DNA of 64,000 nucleotides from Cyclobacterium sp. 1_MG-2023 (GTDB lineage: Bacteria > Bacteroidota > Bacteroidia > Cytophagales > Cyclobacteriaceae). A program made the position numbers and the translations under genes. Positions 31,059-40,850 of this stretch are shown here, piece after piece. Each line of letters starts with the position of its first letter. Position 1 is the stretch's first letter. The DNA lies in contig NZ_JAUOPC010000003.1 of the NCBI RefSeq assembly GCF_030546805.1, positions 434,001-498,000 on the forward strand. Reading direction: 5' to 3'. The notes below the pieces were generated by a model, which worked only from the letters and a program-made list of their open reading frames with translations, made no database searches and was not told the origin of the DNA.

Positions 31059-33557
31059 ATGCCAAAGCGCAAAAAGACAGCCTTTAAGTTACCCTATATC
31101 GGGATAGATCATAGCAATGGATACGATGTGCTATACAATGAAAAAGGTGAATTTGGGGTAGTTCTGGGAGTGAAAAACCCGGTCCTGCAGTATGCTGCTG
31201 ATCCGGGAAACTATGACAACTTTCACCAACTTTACGTCAATGCGATCAAAATTCTTGGGGAAGGATACATCGTACAAAAACAGGACATTCTGAGCAGAAA
31301 AAAATTCAACCCTAATTCCACTGGAGAATACCTGCAAAGGAAATACGATGAGCATTTTAGAGGTCGGGTTTACACCTCCCATCAGACGCTTTTGGTGATT
31401 ACAAGAAGAGCAAAAACCGGTTTTTACACTTACAGCCAGAAACAGATAAATGATTTCACACAATCCATAGACAAAGTAGCAGACCTCTTTGTTCGAAGCC
31501 AGTTACCTGTAAATGCGCTGAATCAAAATCAGATCAATCGGTACATCAGGCAGATTCTTTCAATGAATTTTTATGATAAAGAGCTTTGCCTGAACAATCT
31601 GCTTGCAGGAGATGAACAGCTTGAAATGGGGGATACAGCAGTCCGCTCTATCAGTTTGGTCAACACAGACACCATCGACCTGCCCCAAGTGGTGGATACC
31701 CATATGGAAAGGTCAGACAAGGAAAGTTTGAAAGGTTTTCCGATCGATAATATGGGGTTTTTGTTTTCTGTTCCGCATTTTAAAACCATTATTTACAATC
31801 AGGTGATTGAAATTGTACCTCAGACCAGCACCCAAAGGAAATTGGAACTGAAACGAAAAAGGCATTCAGGAATTCCTGATTCGGCCAACAATATGTGTGT
31901 GGAAGACATTGACCAATTATTGGAAGACATCGCAAGAAACAATCAGTTGCTGGTCAATTCTCATTTTAACATTCTGGTGTCCGGAGAAAAAGAGTTGATT
32001 CAGGGAACCTCTAATTTTATTGAGTCTTCCCTTTTACAACAGGGGATTATTCCGTCAAAAAATGCTTACAATCAACTGGAATTGTTCAGAACCGTTTTGC
32101 CCTGCAACACTACAGAACTGAAACCATACGATTTTTTCCTGACCACCTCAGATGCAGCCTTGTGCTTCTTCTTTAAGGAATCCATGAGTGAGGATGAGAT
32201 CAGTAATTTTCAAATCAGGCTAACGGACCGACAGGGCATTCCGGTAAAGATTGATCCCGCAGACTTGCCCATGCAGACCAACCGGATCAATAACAGAAAT
32301 AAATTTGTCTTGGGACCCTCTGGATCAGGGAAATCATTTTTTATGAATGCGCTGGTAGAACAGTACTGCATGTACAATAAAAGTGAAACACCAAGGTGGC
32401 TGATGGACGTGGTTATCGTGGATACTGGTCATTCCTATTCCGGTCTTTGTGCCTATTATGGGGGCAAATACATTACCTATTCAGAAAAGAATCCCATTAC
32501 CACCAATCCATTTGCCATTACCAGGGAAGAATACAACATCGAAAAAAAGGATGCCCTGCTTACCTTGATTAGTGTACTGTGGAAGTCCGCGGAAGGTAAG
32601 ATCTCCCAGGTAGAATCCGATGTAATCTCCAATACCATTTCAGCTTACTTTCAGGTGTATTTTGATGAGGTATCAAAAATTGACCGCCCTTGTTTTAATA
32701 GCTTTTATGAATTTGCACTGACATTCATTCCTGAATTGATTCAAAAGGAAAATATTCCTTTCAATATAGATGAGTTCAGGTTTGTGCTCAAGAAATTTTA
32801 CAAAGGAGGGGAGTATGGTAGCCTATTGAATGAAGAGGTAGATCAGTCCTTGTTTAGAGAAGCATTTATCGTTTTTGAAATAGATTCCATCAAGGAGCAC
32901 AAGGTGCTGTTCCCTATTGTCACCTTGATTATCATGGATGTATTCATTCAAAAAATGCGGTTTCGGAGCAAGCAGCGGAAAGCACTCATCATTGAAGAAG
33001 CCTGGAAAGCCATCGCCTCACCACTTATGGCCAACTATATTCTTTACCTGTACAAGACGGTCCGGAAATTCTGGGGAGAAGCCATTGTAGTGACCCAGGA
33101 GTTGGGCGACATCATAGGAAACACCGTGGTAAAAGACAGCATTGTAAACAATTCAGATACCATCATTTTGCTGGACCAGGCAAAATTCAAAGATCATTAT
33201 GATGAAATAGCCTCCCTGCTTTCAATCAATGAGCATGAAAGGAAAAAGATTTTTACCATCAACCAGTTTGACAACACGGAAGGTCGGGGCAGATTCAAGG
33301 AGGTTTACATCCGAAGAGGGGCAAGCGGAGAGGTATATGGCGTAGAAGTATCCCTGCAACAGTATTTGACCTATACCACTGAAAAGCCGGAAAAGGCAGC
33401 TGTGGAAATCTATACAGATCGCTTTGGTAGCTATCAGGAGGGCTTGGATCACTTTGTAAGGGATTATGAAAATTCAAAAATGGAATTGAACCGTTTTTTC
33501 TCTCTGGTCAACCAATTGGGAATTCCTTATGCAGAAAAAAAAGAATTTACTGACTAA
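31059..33557 (+). CDS. traG: TraG, VirB4-like conjugation ATPase
   Basis: 832 residues, the full family length. The N-terminal part (KTAFKLPYIGIDHSNGYDVLY) is the VirB4/TraC-N domain. The motor domain shows NKFVLGPSGSGKSFFMNALV (Walker A, about residue 422) and KQRKALIIEEAWKAIASP (Walker B, about residue 645). It powers assembly of the transfer channel at the inner membrane. It is preceded by traF and followed by three related secreted proteins. Confidence 0.94.
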   Translation: MPKRKKTAFKLPYIGIDHSNGYDVLYNEKGEFGVVLGVKNPVLQYAADPGNYDNFHQLYVNAIKILGEGYIVQKQDILSRKKFNPNSTGEYLQRKYDEHFRGRVYTSHQTLLVITRRAKTGFYTYSQKQINDFTQSIDKVADLFVRSQLPVNALNQNQINRYIRQILSMNFYDKELCLNNLLAGDEQLEMGDTAVRSISLVNTDTIDLPQVVDTHMERSDKESLKGFPIDNMGFLFSVPHFKTIIYNQVIEIVPQTSTQRKLELKRKRHSGIPDSANNMCVEDIDQLLEDIARNNQLLVNSHFNILVSGEKELIQGTSNFIESSLLQQGIIPSKNAYNQLELFRTVLPCNTTELKPYDFFLTTSDAALCFFFKESMSEDEISNFQIRLTDRQGIPVKIDPADLPMQTNRINNRNKFVLGPSGSGKSFFMNALVEQYCMYNKSETPRWLMDVVIVDTGHSYSGLCAYYGGKYITYSEKNPITTNPFAITREEYNIEKKDALLTLISVLWKSAEGKISQVESDVISNTISAYFQVYFDEVSKIDRPCFNSFYEFALTFIPELIQKENIPFNIDEFRFVLKKFYKGGEYGSLLNEEVDQSLFREAFIVFEIDSIKEHKVLFPIVTLIIMDVFIQKMRFRSKQRKALIIEEAWKAIASPLMANYILYLYKTVRKFWGEAIVVTQELGDIIGNTVVKDSIVNNSDTIILLDQAKFKDHYDEIASLLSINEHERKKIFTINQFDNTEGRGRFKEVYIRRGASGEVYGVEVSLQQYLTYTTEKPEKAAVEIYTDRFGSYQEGLDHFVRDYENSKMELNRFFSLVNQLGIPYAEKKEFTD

Positions 33558-33568
33558 ACAATTACAGC

Positions 33569-34228
33569 ATGAAAACTTTGACATTTCTTTTGTTCATTTT
33601 CACCAGCGGATGGTTGGAGGCGCAAGTTTATGTTGATCCGGCTGTTTCGGGAGCGCAGGCTACCCATGCAGCCGTGATTAACAACCAACTCAACAAGACC
33701 AATGAAAGACTGACTTTAATAGAAAAAGGTCAACTGGCTGTCACTGGAAAACTTTCCGTGGTGAATACCCTACAGGAAAAGCTTTATGCGGGATTGACCG
33801 AAGTGAGTGCTATCCTTACCAACCTAGCCAATGTGAGGGAGATTGCACGAATTGCGAGTGGCATTTCCGGAGATGTCAGGGACATCATGGAGCTGGCCAA
33901 AGAAAATCCCGAATTTATTGTTTTCGCAGAGCAGAACGCCACAATGTTTCAGCAAAGAGCTACTGCATTGGCTTTGGAAGTACAGCAATTTGCACTCAAA
34001 GGAGGCAAGGAAAATCTAATGGATGCAGGGGAACGAGCAAAAATCCTCAATACTATTTTAAATGAACTACTGATCCTGAGGTCTTACTCTTATGGAATGT
34101 ACCGTTCCATGCATTTTGCAAGCATGAGGGGGCTTTTCAATTCACTAAATCCTTTTCAGGGCTATATAGAAATGGACCTTGCCATAATGGATGATATCCT
34201 TAGAAAAAGAGAAACCCTTAACCGATAA
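33569..34228 (+). CDS. Secreted helical conjugation protein A (TraI/VirB5-like)
   Basis: 219 residues with signal peptide MKTLTFLLFIFTSGWLEAQ. The mature protein is nearly all helix. It ends RGLFNSLNPFQGYIEMDLAI, a motif shared with the second downstream paralogue (NGVLKRLNPYQADIDQNLNL). The position directly after traG matches TraI (DUF4141, TrbJ/VirB5-like) of CTnDOT, a periplasmic or pilus-tip component. The family link is inferred from position and shape. Confidence 0.6.
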   Translation: MKTLTFLLFIFTSGWLEAQVYVDPAVSGAQATHAAVINNQLNKTNERLTLIEKGQLAVTGKLSVVNTLQEKLYAGLTEVSAILTNLANVREIARIASGISGDVRDIMELAKENPEFIVFAEQNATMFQQRATALALEVQQFALKGGKENLMDAGERAKILNTILNELLILRSYSYGMYRSMHFASMRGLFNSLNPFQGYIEMDLAIMDDILRKRETLNR

Positions 34229-34231
34229 GCC

Positions 34232-34879
34232 ATGAAAGTCCTCCTGATCGTATTGGCACTTTCCTTCTCTTTCCCTGTGGCAGCACAGGTCAATATTGCC
34301 CTGCTGCATCAGTTGGTAGAAGACTCCAAAAATGAACACGAAAAGCAATCCGAAGCGAAGGCCAATCAAGCAAGAAACACCATTAATGAAGAAGTGAATA
34401 GAAACCTGATGGGCCAGGTCAAGGAAAAATATCGGGCAGTTCAGGAGCGATTTGCTAAGCTTCAGCTATTGGTGGAAGCTGTTGGTCTTGCCGTGTCGGC
34501 AAATCCACTTTTAAGAGCTATCATTGACCATCAGGAGCAAATTGTTTTTTATTGCCAAAGTGATCCTTTGGTAATTCCCCTGGCATTAGAAACAGAAAAG
34601 CTATTCGTCAAGCATTCCTATTCCCTGATGAATTACCTGATAGGCTTAATGGCTTCTATTGGGGACCTCAATAAAATGAAGGTTTCCGATAGGCGCTTGT
34701 TATTGCAGCACGTTTTGCATGAGCTGAGGTCAATCAATAGACTCTCTCTGGCTACCTCTAAAAGTTTGGAGTCCTATATCCGTCAGAAATCAGGAGGGAA
34801 TCCCTATCCCGAATTCCTTTTGGAAGGCTCAGAAACAGTAGATGAAATATTGAAAAACGCTCAACTGATAAAAAAATGA
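34232..34879 (+). CDS. Secreted helical conjugation protein B (TraI/VirB5-like)
   Basis: 215 residues with signal peptide MKVLLIVLALSFSFPVAAQ. The mature part is all-helical with a Lys/Glu-rich N-terminus (LVEDSKNEHEKQSEAKANQA) and a tail LLEGSETVDEILKNAQ. It has the same size, export and helical layout as the genes on either side but weaker sequence similarity. It overlaps the next gene by 4 bp. Confidence 0.55.
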   Translation: MKVLLIVLALSFSFPVAAQVNIALLHQLVEDSKNEHEKQSEAKANQARNTINEEVNRNLMGQVKEKYRAVQERFAKLQLLVEAVGLAVSANPLLRAIIDHQEQIVFYCQSDPLVIPLALETEKLFVKHSYSLMNYLIGLMASIGDLNKMKVSDRRLLLQHVLHELRSINRLSLATSKSLESYIRQKSGGNPYPEFLLEGSETVDEILKNAQLIKK

Positions 34880-35535
34880 AACAACTTCTGATCTTCTTTC
34901 TTTTGGCTAATTCCTTTCCGCTGTCAGCTCAAACGGTGGTATTTGACCGTGAGCATTTTTTGATTGTAAACGAAAATGCTGCCATCAGAAATGTATCAGA
35001 AATTGGCTACCAGGAAAGCCTTACGAGAATTCAGGAAAATACCGATGACATTGGCTTGAATGTGTCCAGCCTTGCACTGGTAGAAACCATGATTTACCGG
35101 TCCTTGGGCCAGGTAAATGAAGGGCTGAAGGATGCCATTCAGGTAAAACAGATAGGGAAGACGTTGCAAAGAATCTATTCTTTAAGCGATGAAACCATGA
35201 CCATTGCTTCTAAGAACCCTGTTCTACTCCTTTTTGCTGAAGCCTATATTCGCCAAGCAAAGGAAAGAAGTTTTTTACTGGTATCAGAGGTTTCGGCTTT
35301 TGTTCTGGCTGAAGGCAAAAATTTACTGATTAACCTCAATGTGAGGGATCAATTGTTGGTGAAAATCCAGAATGAAATTGACCTCATTGCCAGCTACCTT
35401 CTGGCAGTGAGAAATTCCATGTATTGGGCAAATATCAATGGTGTACTAAAAAGACTTAATCCTTACCAGGCAGATATCGATCAGAACCTAAATCTAGTCA
35501 ACCAAATCCTTATCCATAAACAAAGCCTTCGATGA
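34876..35535 (+). CDS. Secreted helical conjugation protein C (TraI/VirB5-like)
   Basis: 219 residues with signal peptide MKQLLIFFLLANSFPLSAQ. The C-terminus (NGVLKRLNPYQADIDQNLNL, VNQILIHK) aligns with that of protein A, so the two are paralogues. Coupling by 4-bp overlaps to both neighbours shows tight co-translation. The triplication of one VirB5-like unit is unusual. Confidence 0.6.
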   Translation: MKQLLIFFLLANSFPLSAQTVVFDREHFLIVNENAAIRNVSEIGYQESLTRIQENTDDIGLNVSSLALVETMIYRSLGQVNEGLKDAIQVKQIGKTLQRIYSLSDETMTIASKNPVLLLFAEAYIRQAKERSFLLVSEVSAFVLAEGKNLLINLNVRDQLLVKIQNEIDLIASYLLAVRNSMYWANINGVLKRLNPYQADIDQNLNLVNQILIHKQSLR

Positions 35536-36332
35536 ATAAGAAAAGAAAAATTAAAATATTAATCCTTGGACTATTCTTACTTAATATGACTATAGCTATA
35601 GCACAGACACCAATTCAGGACAAAGCGGTTGTTGCACAACAGGAAAGGATGGTATTCAAGCAATGGGATGAAGACCGTTTCCTTCCCGGTCCTAAGCGCT
35701 TTCTGGGTATTCCTACGAATTCCAATTGGTTTTTAACCTGGGCCTTGCATCCCGATTATCCCGATCTGGACAGAAGACCTCTTTCTACTTCCGGGGAGCA
35801 GACCCAAAGACTTGGATTGGCCGCTGCCATGAAAATCTCCTCAGATTATTACAAACAGCAAGCTGATACGGTTAAAAATATGGCACTTCGGGAGATAAAG
35901 CGCATATCCGGTGCCTTGTCAGGATCAGACCCATTGTACTTACTCTATTACAAAAATGAGCTCGCTCCGCTTGACAATATTGAAACCCATGCTTTCCAAA
36001 ACAGTGCCACAGAGGTAAAGGAATATATGCTTCAAAATGGTGCATATGACTGGTACCTGGAAAGGATGAATAGTCTTGAAGAAAGGTACGGGTTTGCAAA
36101 AACGCAAGATATGGAAAGAGGGCAACGAATGCTTATGTACCACAGGATTTTATTGGATCTGAGGAAACTCCAAAGCAACTGGGAGTACAAATTGGCCCTA
36201 TCACAGAAAATGCTGGCTTTCCGGAATAGCATGATAAAAAGGCAAAACAGCAAAGGACAATTATTGGAGCAAGCAGATCAAGAGGAAGAAATCCTTTCTG
36301 GAATTTTACAAAGAAGAATCATACTGCGATGA
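35532..36332 (+). CDS. Secreted conjugation protein of unknown family
   Basis: 266 residues with signal peptide MNKKRKIKILILGLFLLNMTIAIAQ. The mature part has a Trp/Pro-rich segment (RFLGIPTNSNWFLTWALHPDYPDLDRRPL) followed by long helices and a coiled tail. I do not recognise a family. It sits between the VirB5-like genes and traJ with 4-bp overlaps on both sides, so it is part of the transfer apparatus, probably periplasmic. Confidence 0.6.
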   Translation: MNKKRKIKILILGLFLLNMTIAIAQTPIQDKAVVAQQERMVFKQWDEDRFLPGPKRFLGIPTNSNWFLTWALHPDYPDLDRRPLSTSGEQTQRLGLAAAMKISSDYYKQQADTVKNMALREIKRISGALSGSDPLYLLYYKNELAPLDNIETHAFQNSATEVKEYMLQNGAYDWYLERMNSLEERYGFAKTQDMERGQRMLMYHRILLDLRKLQSNWEYKLALSQKMLAFRNSMIKRQNSKGQLLEQADQEEEILSGILQRRIILR

Positions 36333-37501
36333 AAAAAACTGGAACCACACACATTTTTATCCTTTTGATGCTACCCATGGCACATGGCCAGGTACCCGTT
36401 CCCCCAGAAGAGTACAAGGAAGCCATTTCCTTTCTACAGGGAAATGGTGTATATGATCGAGGAGTCATGCGTTTTTTTGAAGGAATGCGCGATTATGCCT
36501 ATTCTCATTTTGGACCATTTATACAGGATGCCCAGGCCCTGGCCTGCATTTTTATGCTGATTTTCTTTTCGATTAAATCTTATGAAATGATGGTGGGGGA
36601 TAAGAAAATGGAAATCATGCCACTTTTGAGACCATTTGGCTTGTTGATGCTGACCATGTGGTGGGGCATGTTCTGTAGGATAATTGCTTTTCCCACCGAC
36701 CTGATTTCCGCAAAAACAGAAGCCATGTTTTCTACCCAAAACGAACGGATCAATGCCTTAAGGCTGGACCGTGCGGTGTATATTATTCAGGTGGCTGACA
36801 AAATGGTTGAATACCAGGCAACCACTGAATTGGCATCCCAACAAGCCGAGGAAGCAGACAAAGGCCTGGGTACAGTGATGGTGGATGGGGTCAAAGGCTT
36901 TTTTACCGACAATGTATATGGCCCGCTGGTACAGATGAAAATTAGGATGCAGACCAATATGCAGCTATTGGTCACCCAGTTGCTGGAATTATTGGCCATC
37001 TGGATTTTAAGAATCTGTGTCTATTTTGTTTTTTTCATTCAAATCATCTATTCAACAATTCTGGTGATTTTGGGTCCCTTTTCATTGGCCGTAAGCGTGT
37101 TGCCGGCCTTTCGGGATGCCTTTACCACATGGATTGCCCGTTTTGTAGCAGTCAATCTGTATGTGGGCATTGCCTATCTGGTTTTATACGTGTGTGGGTT
37201 GATGCAGGAATATGCGTTTCTACAGGAAATTCAGAAATATGAAGCACTGCTGGATACCTCCGGTGGAGATGAAGTTTTGTCCAAATTGGCATGGATGGCA
37301 GGAAATGGCATTCTTTCCTTTGGCTTGGTCATCGTAAGTTTTTTGGTGGGAGCAATCGCTATCACCACAGTACCCTCCATCTCCACCTGGATCATCAGTA
37401 CCTCGGGTGTTACCTCAGCTTCCGCCACTATGGGAAGGACGGGTTCCACTCTTAGCAGAACGGCTTCCCGGATGTCAGTTAGAGGGATTTTAGGAAAATA
37501 A
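36329..37501 (+). CDS. traJ: TraJ, VirB6/TrbL-like polytopic membrane protein
   Basis: 390 residues. Signal-like N-terminus, then about six TM helices: one at residues 68-85, another near GLLMLTMWWGMFCRI, and a cluster from 220 to 370 including ILRICVYFVFFIQIIYSTILVILGPFSLAVSVLPAF. The GPFSLAVSVLPAFRDAFTTW stretch is the hallmark of Bacteroidota TraJ. It forms part of the inner-membrane channel. Confidence 0.88.
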   Translation: MKKTGTTHIFILLMLPMAHGQVPVPPEEYKEAISFLQGNGVYDRGVMRFFEGMRDYAYSHFGPFIQDAQALACIFMLIFFSIKSYEMMVGDKKMEIMPLLRPFGLLMLTMWWGMFCRIIAFPTDLISAKTEAMFSTQNERINALRLDRAVYIIQVADKMVEYQATTELASQQAEEADKGLGTVMVDGVKGFFTDNVYGPLVQMKIRMQTNMQLLVTQLLELLAIWILRICVYFVFFIQIIYSTILVILGPFSLAVSVLPAFRDAFTTWIARFVAVNLYVGIAYLVLYVCGLMQEYAFLQEIQKYEALLDTSGGDEVLSKLAWMAGNGILSFGLVIVSFLVGAIAITTVPSISTWIISTSGVTSASATMGRTGSTLSRTASRMSVRGILGK

Positions 37502-37512
37502 ATTTCAATACC

Positions 37513-38124
37513 ATGATCATTAAAAACATAGAATCGAAAATTAAACTAGCTACTTATTTGTCCTTAGGGAGCTTTATTACTGCCGTTATAATCTGTATTG
37601 GAGTTTCATTTTTTGCTTACAAGCAAGTGTCCAATGCAAGGCAATCCATTTATATCCTGGACAACAATATCCCCATTCTGGCCAAACAGACAAATATGCA
37701 AATGAACAGGGCTGCCGAATACAGGGCAGCAGTGGACCTGTTTCACAGCCTGTTTTTCTCGCTGACTCCGGATGACAAACACATTGAATACCAAATGAAA
37801 AAGGCCATGTACCTGGCAGATGAATCAGGTGTGCTGCAATACAACAACCTGAAAGAAAGGGGCTATTTTAATTCCATTCTCAGTTCCAGTTCGGTACTGA
37901 CCCTACAGACGGATTCCATTGCCCTGGAACCCAGCAATAAATTTACTTTCTATGGCAAGCAGAAAATCGAAAGGAGAAGTGCCACAATCACCAGGTCCCT
38001 GATTACAGAAGGGTATTTGATGGATATCCCAAGATCAGAAAACAACAGCCATGGAGTTTTGATCACCAATTGGAAAACACTGGAAAACAAAGACCTAAGC
38101 CATGTTTCGAAAAACACCTTCTAA
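37513..38124 (+). CDS. traK: TraK, VirB8-like conjugation protein
   Basis: 203 residues. An N-terminal cytoplasmic stretch (MIIKNIESKIKLATYLSLGS) leads into one TM helix and a periplasmic domain with NNIPILAKQTNMQMNRAAEYRAAVDLFHSLFFSLTPDDKHIEYQ, strongly conserved in TraK of CTnDOT-type elements. It bridges the inner and outer membrane complexes. It overlaps the next gene by 23 bp. Confidence 0.92.
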   Translation: MIIKNIESKIKLATYLSLGSFITAVIICIGVSFFAYKQVSNARQSIYILDNNIPILAKQTNMQMNRAAEYRAAVDLFHSLFFSLTPDDKHIEYQMKKAMYLADESGVLQYNNLKERGYFNSILSSSSVLTLQTDSIALEPSNKFTFYGKQKIERRSATITRSLITEGYLMDIPRSENNSHGVLITNWKTLENKDLSHVSKNTF

Positions 38125-38542
38125 GAATAAAACGCTCTTCACAGAAATAAGAAAGGAGTTCAGTACCCTGCATGATAGGGGAAGAAAACGCATCAGTAAA
38201 ATATTGGATAAGTATCCCAAACAATGCTTTTCGGGGATGGTGTTCAGCCTTCTTGTTTCTGCTTTGCTCGCTTTTTTCATCCTGCCTTTTAATGGTTCTA
38301 AACAACCGGAACCACGCCAACTTATGGAGGAGGCTAAAGTACTGGGATCCGGAGTAGCTGATGAAGTTTCTGCGCTTTTTAAAATTGGTAATGAGGCAAA
38401 GAGAATAGGGCAGCTAAAGCATGAAGTAGAAAGAATAATTGCTCAGGAAAAAATTAATGTACAAGACAGCATTTTTCTTGAAAATGCCATTTCTGAACTT
38501 GAAAAGTATCAAAAATTAAACTCAAAAGACCATGAAGATTGA
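38102..38542 (+). CDS. TraL-like small conjugation membrane protein
   Basis: 146 residues with a basic N-terminus, one TM helix (about residues 46-65, GMVFSLLVSALLAFFILPF) and a helical periplasmic tail. Position between TraK and TraM corresponds to TraL. Its start lies within the end of traK and its stop within the start of traM. Confidence 0.7.
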   Translation: MFRKTPSKNKTLFTEIRKEFSTLHDRGRKRISKILDKYPKQCFSGMVFSLLVSALLAFFILPFNGSKQPEPRQLMEEAKVLGSGVADEVSALFKIGNEAKRIGQLKHEVERIIAQEKINVQDSIFLENAISELEKYQKLNSKDHED

Positions 38543-39728
38543 CTTCAAACAACCAAAATATATCTTGCCGCTGATACTGTTGCCCTTTATGCTTTTGCTG
38601 AATTCTGGCATGCAGTCTTTTTATAGCGAAGAAGAAAAGGAAGATGACAGTGGAAAAGCAGACCTGCAGGAAAGTGTAGGAAAGGTTTCTGATCAGGTTC
38701 GAAACCGGGGTATCGATGGCAAACTCGATGCATTCAGGTCCAGATACAAAAGAGCGGATGGGTACACAGCCATCAAAAACATGAGGGTTGAAGTCGAACA
38801 GGAAGATGAAATCCTTTCCCAATACAATGAAGCAGAAAAAAGGATGCTGGATTCCATTGATTTGGCTTTAAAAAACACCCTTAACCAACCTGGTCCACAA
38901 ATAGAAAGTAGACCAGCGTCTGATTTGGAAGTCAAAAAGAATCCTTCTGCCCAAACCGACGAAGATGAACTTATTCTTCAGGCAATTAATCAAATGGAAA
39001 GCCAACAGGATACCAAAGAGGAGCCAAGGTATGCCGATCCCATGGACCTTTTTCGGGCTCAAATGGCCCTTGTGGATTCCATCTCAAAAGCCAATGATCC
39101 AGCACTTCAAGTTGCTGAAACCGAAATTGAAAGGGAGACCCAAGTTCCCCAAAAACCCAGGCTAAAGGTTTCCAAGACCAGCCATACAGATAAACATTTC
39201 AATACCGTAAGGAAAGTTTCCCAAAGTTCTTTCATCCAGGCAATCGTTGATCAGGAAATCCGCAAAGGTACTTTGGGGGAAAGAATCAGGATCCGCTTAC
39301 TGGAAGATATTCAGATCGGTGCAAGGGAACTTCCTAAAGGGACCTACCTCTATGCTTGGATCAGTGGCTATGAGGCACAACGAGTAAAATTGACTGTCAG
39401 CAGTGTGATGGTTGGAAATGAAATTTTACCCATTGCCTTAAATATCTATGATCAAGACGGCATGGAAGGGCTGTATGTACCTGCCAGTTCCTTTAGGGAA
39501 TTTTCAAAAGACCTCGGAGGCAATGTTACAGGAGGGATGAACCTTCAGATGAATCAAGGAGCCTCTTCCATGAATCAAATGTACTTGTCCGCCCTTCAAA
39601 AAGTTTTTACCTCCAGTTCCCAGGCCATGTCCAAACGGATTCGGCAAAACAAGGCCAACTTAAAATATGGCACTGTCATCTATCTTATTGATCCGGAACA
39701 ATTGAACCCGGACATTCTTTCAAACTAA
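38532..39728 (+). CDS. traM: TraM, VirB10-like conjugation protein
   Basis: 398 residues. One N-terminal TM helix (YILPLILLPFMLLLNSGM), a long charged linker with helical segments, then a C-terminal beta-barrel-like domain: SSFIQAIVDQEIRKGTLGER, IRIRLLEDIQIGARELPKGTYLYAWISGY, and GLYVPASSFREFSKDLGGN. This matches TraM of Bacteroidota conjugative transposons, which spans the envelope as VirB10 does. Confidence 0.92.
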   Translation: MKIDFKQPKYILPLILLPFMLLLNSGMQSFYSEEEKEDDSGKADLQESVGKVSDQVRNRGIDGKLDAFRSRYKRADGYTAIKNMRVEVEQEDEILSQYNEAEKRMLDSIDLALKNTLNQPGPQIESRPASDLEVKKNPSAQTDEDELILQAINQMESQQDTKEEPRYADPMDLFRAQMALVDSISKANDPALQVAETEIERETQVPQKPRLKVSKTSHTDKHFNTVRKVSQSSFIQAIVDQEIRKGTLGERIRIRLLEDIQIGARELPKGTYLYAWISGYEAQRVKLTVSSVMVGNEILPIALNIYDQDGMEGLYVPASSFREFSKDLGGNVTGGMNLQMNQGASSMNQMYLSALQKVFTSSSQAMSKRIRQNKANLKYGTVIYLIDPEQLNPDILSN

Positions 39729-39741
39729 AACCCATAATGAT

Positions 39742-40584
39742 ATGAAAAGATTAATCATAATAATGTGCCTTTGCAACCTATTGGGCTTTGCAACAATTGC
39801 CCAGGAAAATGGTGCTAACCATTCCCATTCCAATAGAGAAAAGTTATACATCCGAGAAAACATAACCCTCCATTTTAATTCTCCCGAACCGATACAGTAT
39901 GTAGATATTTCCAGCGAAGGACTGGTGGGTGATTTGCCTTTGGACAATGTTTTCCGTATTAAAATGCAGGAAATCAGTGCAGCAGACAATATGGAATCTA
40001 AGCAGAATCTTGGAGTAGTGACCATTGTCGGCCAGAAGTTCATAGCCCAATATGAAGTGCAATATGCTTCAGGCAATCAGGATTTGCCCACATTGCTAGA
40101 AATCACCCCTGAAAACATGAGTCCTTTAGGTATTGGGCTGGTACCGCTTACTCAAAATGAATTGAGAGAGTTTTCTATGGATGCCTATAAGAGAAAAGAG
40201 GATGAAACTGGCCTTTACAATTCCCAATATGGCATCACTGGCAATGTCAACCATATCCATACCCTGGATGATTACATTTTTCTGGACATTACCTACACCA
40301 ATGAAACCAATCTGAAATTTGATGTTGACCAGATCAGGTTTAGAGTAGAAGACAAAAAAATAGCTAAGGCTACCAATGTACAGTCCATAGAAATGGAGCC
40401 TGTATTTACCCTTTTTGAAAAGGAAAACTTCAAACGGAAGTATCGAAACATTTATGTGTTGGAAAAATTTTCCTTTCCCAATAACAAGGTGCTTTCCATA
40501 GAACTAACCGAAAAACAATTGTCCGGAAGAAATTTGATACTTGAAATCGATTATTTCGACCTACTGAGTGCAGACACTTTATAG
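39742..40584 (+). CDS. traN: TraN, VirB9-like DUF4138 conjugation protein
   Basis: 280 residues with signal peptide MKRLIIIMCLCNLLGFATIAQ. The N-terminal LYIRENITLHFNSPEPIQYVDIS and the middle DYIFLDITYTNETNLKFDVDQIRFRVEDKK are the DUF4138 signature. It is an outer-membrane-associated channel protein. The following 266 bp (40585-40850) holds no gene, and the usual traO, traP and traQ genes are absent. Confidence 0.9.
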   Translation: MKRLIIIMCLCNLLGFATIAQENGANHSHSNREKLYIRENITLHFNSPEPIQYVDISSEGLVGDLPLDNVFRIKMQEISAADNMESKQNLGVVTIVGQKFIAQYEVQYASGNQDLPTLLEITPENMSPLGIGLVPLTQNELREFSMDAYKRKEDETGLYNSQYGITGNVNHIHTLDDYIFLDITYTNETNLKFDVDQIRFRVEDKKIAKATNVQSIEMEPVFTLFEKENFKRKYRNIYVLEKFSFPNNKVLSIELTEKQLSGRNLILEIDYFDLLSADTL

Positions 40585-40850
40585 GAATTCCTTTAACAGT
40601 GTGATTAGTATCTATTAGAGGTCTGATCAAAAGTAGATTGTAAATGAGGAATCGCCAGATAGGGTAGAACTGCATGCCCTTCAATTCCTTAATCTACTTC
40701 CTATAAACCAGGTGCATTTTAGCTCCCTTAATACGGTTTTGGGATTTATAAAAGTGAATGAAATTGGGGACTGAAATCAGACATTGCCTATCAACAAGGC
40801 GCAACGGGCCATTGTGATGTTAGTTTATGTTATCTAAAAACCTGAAATAA

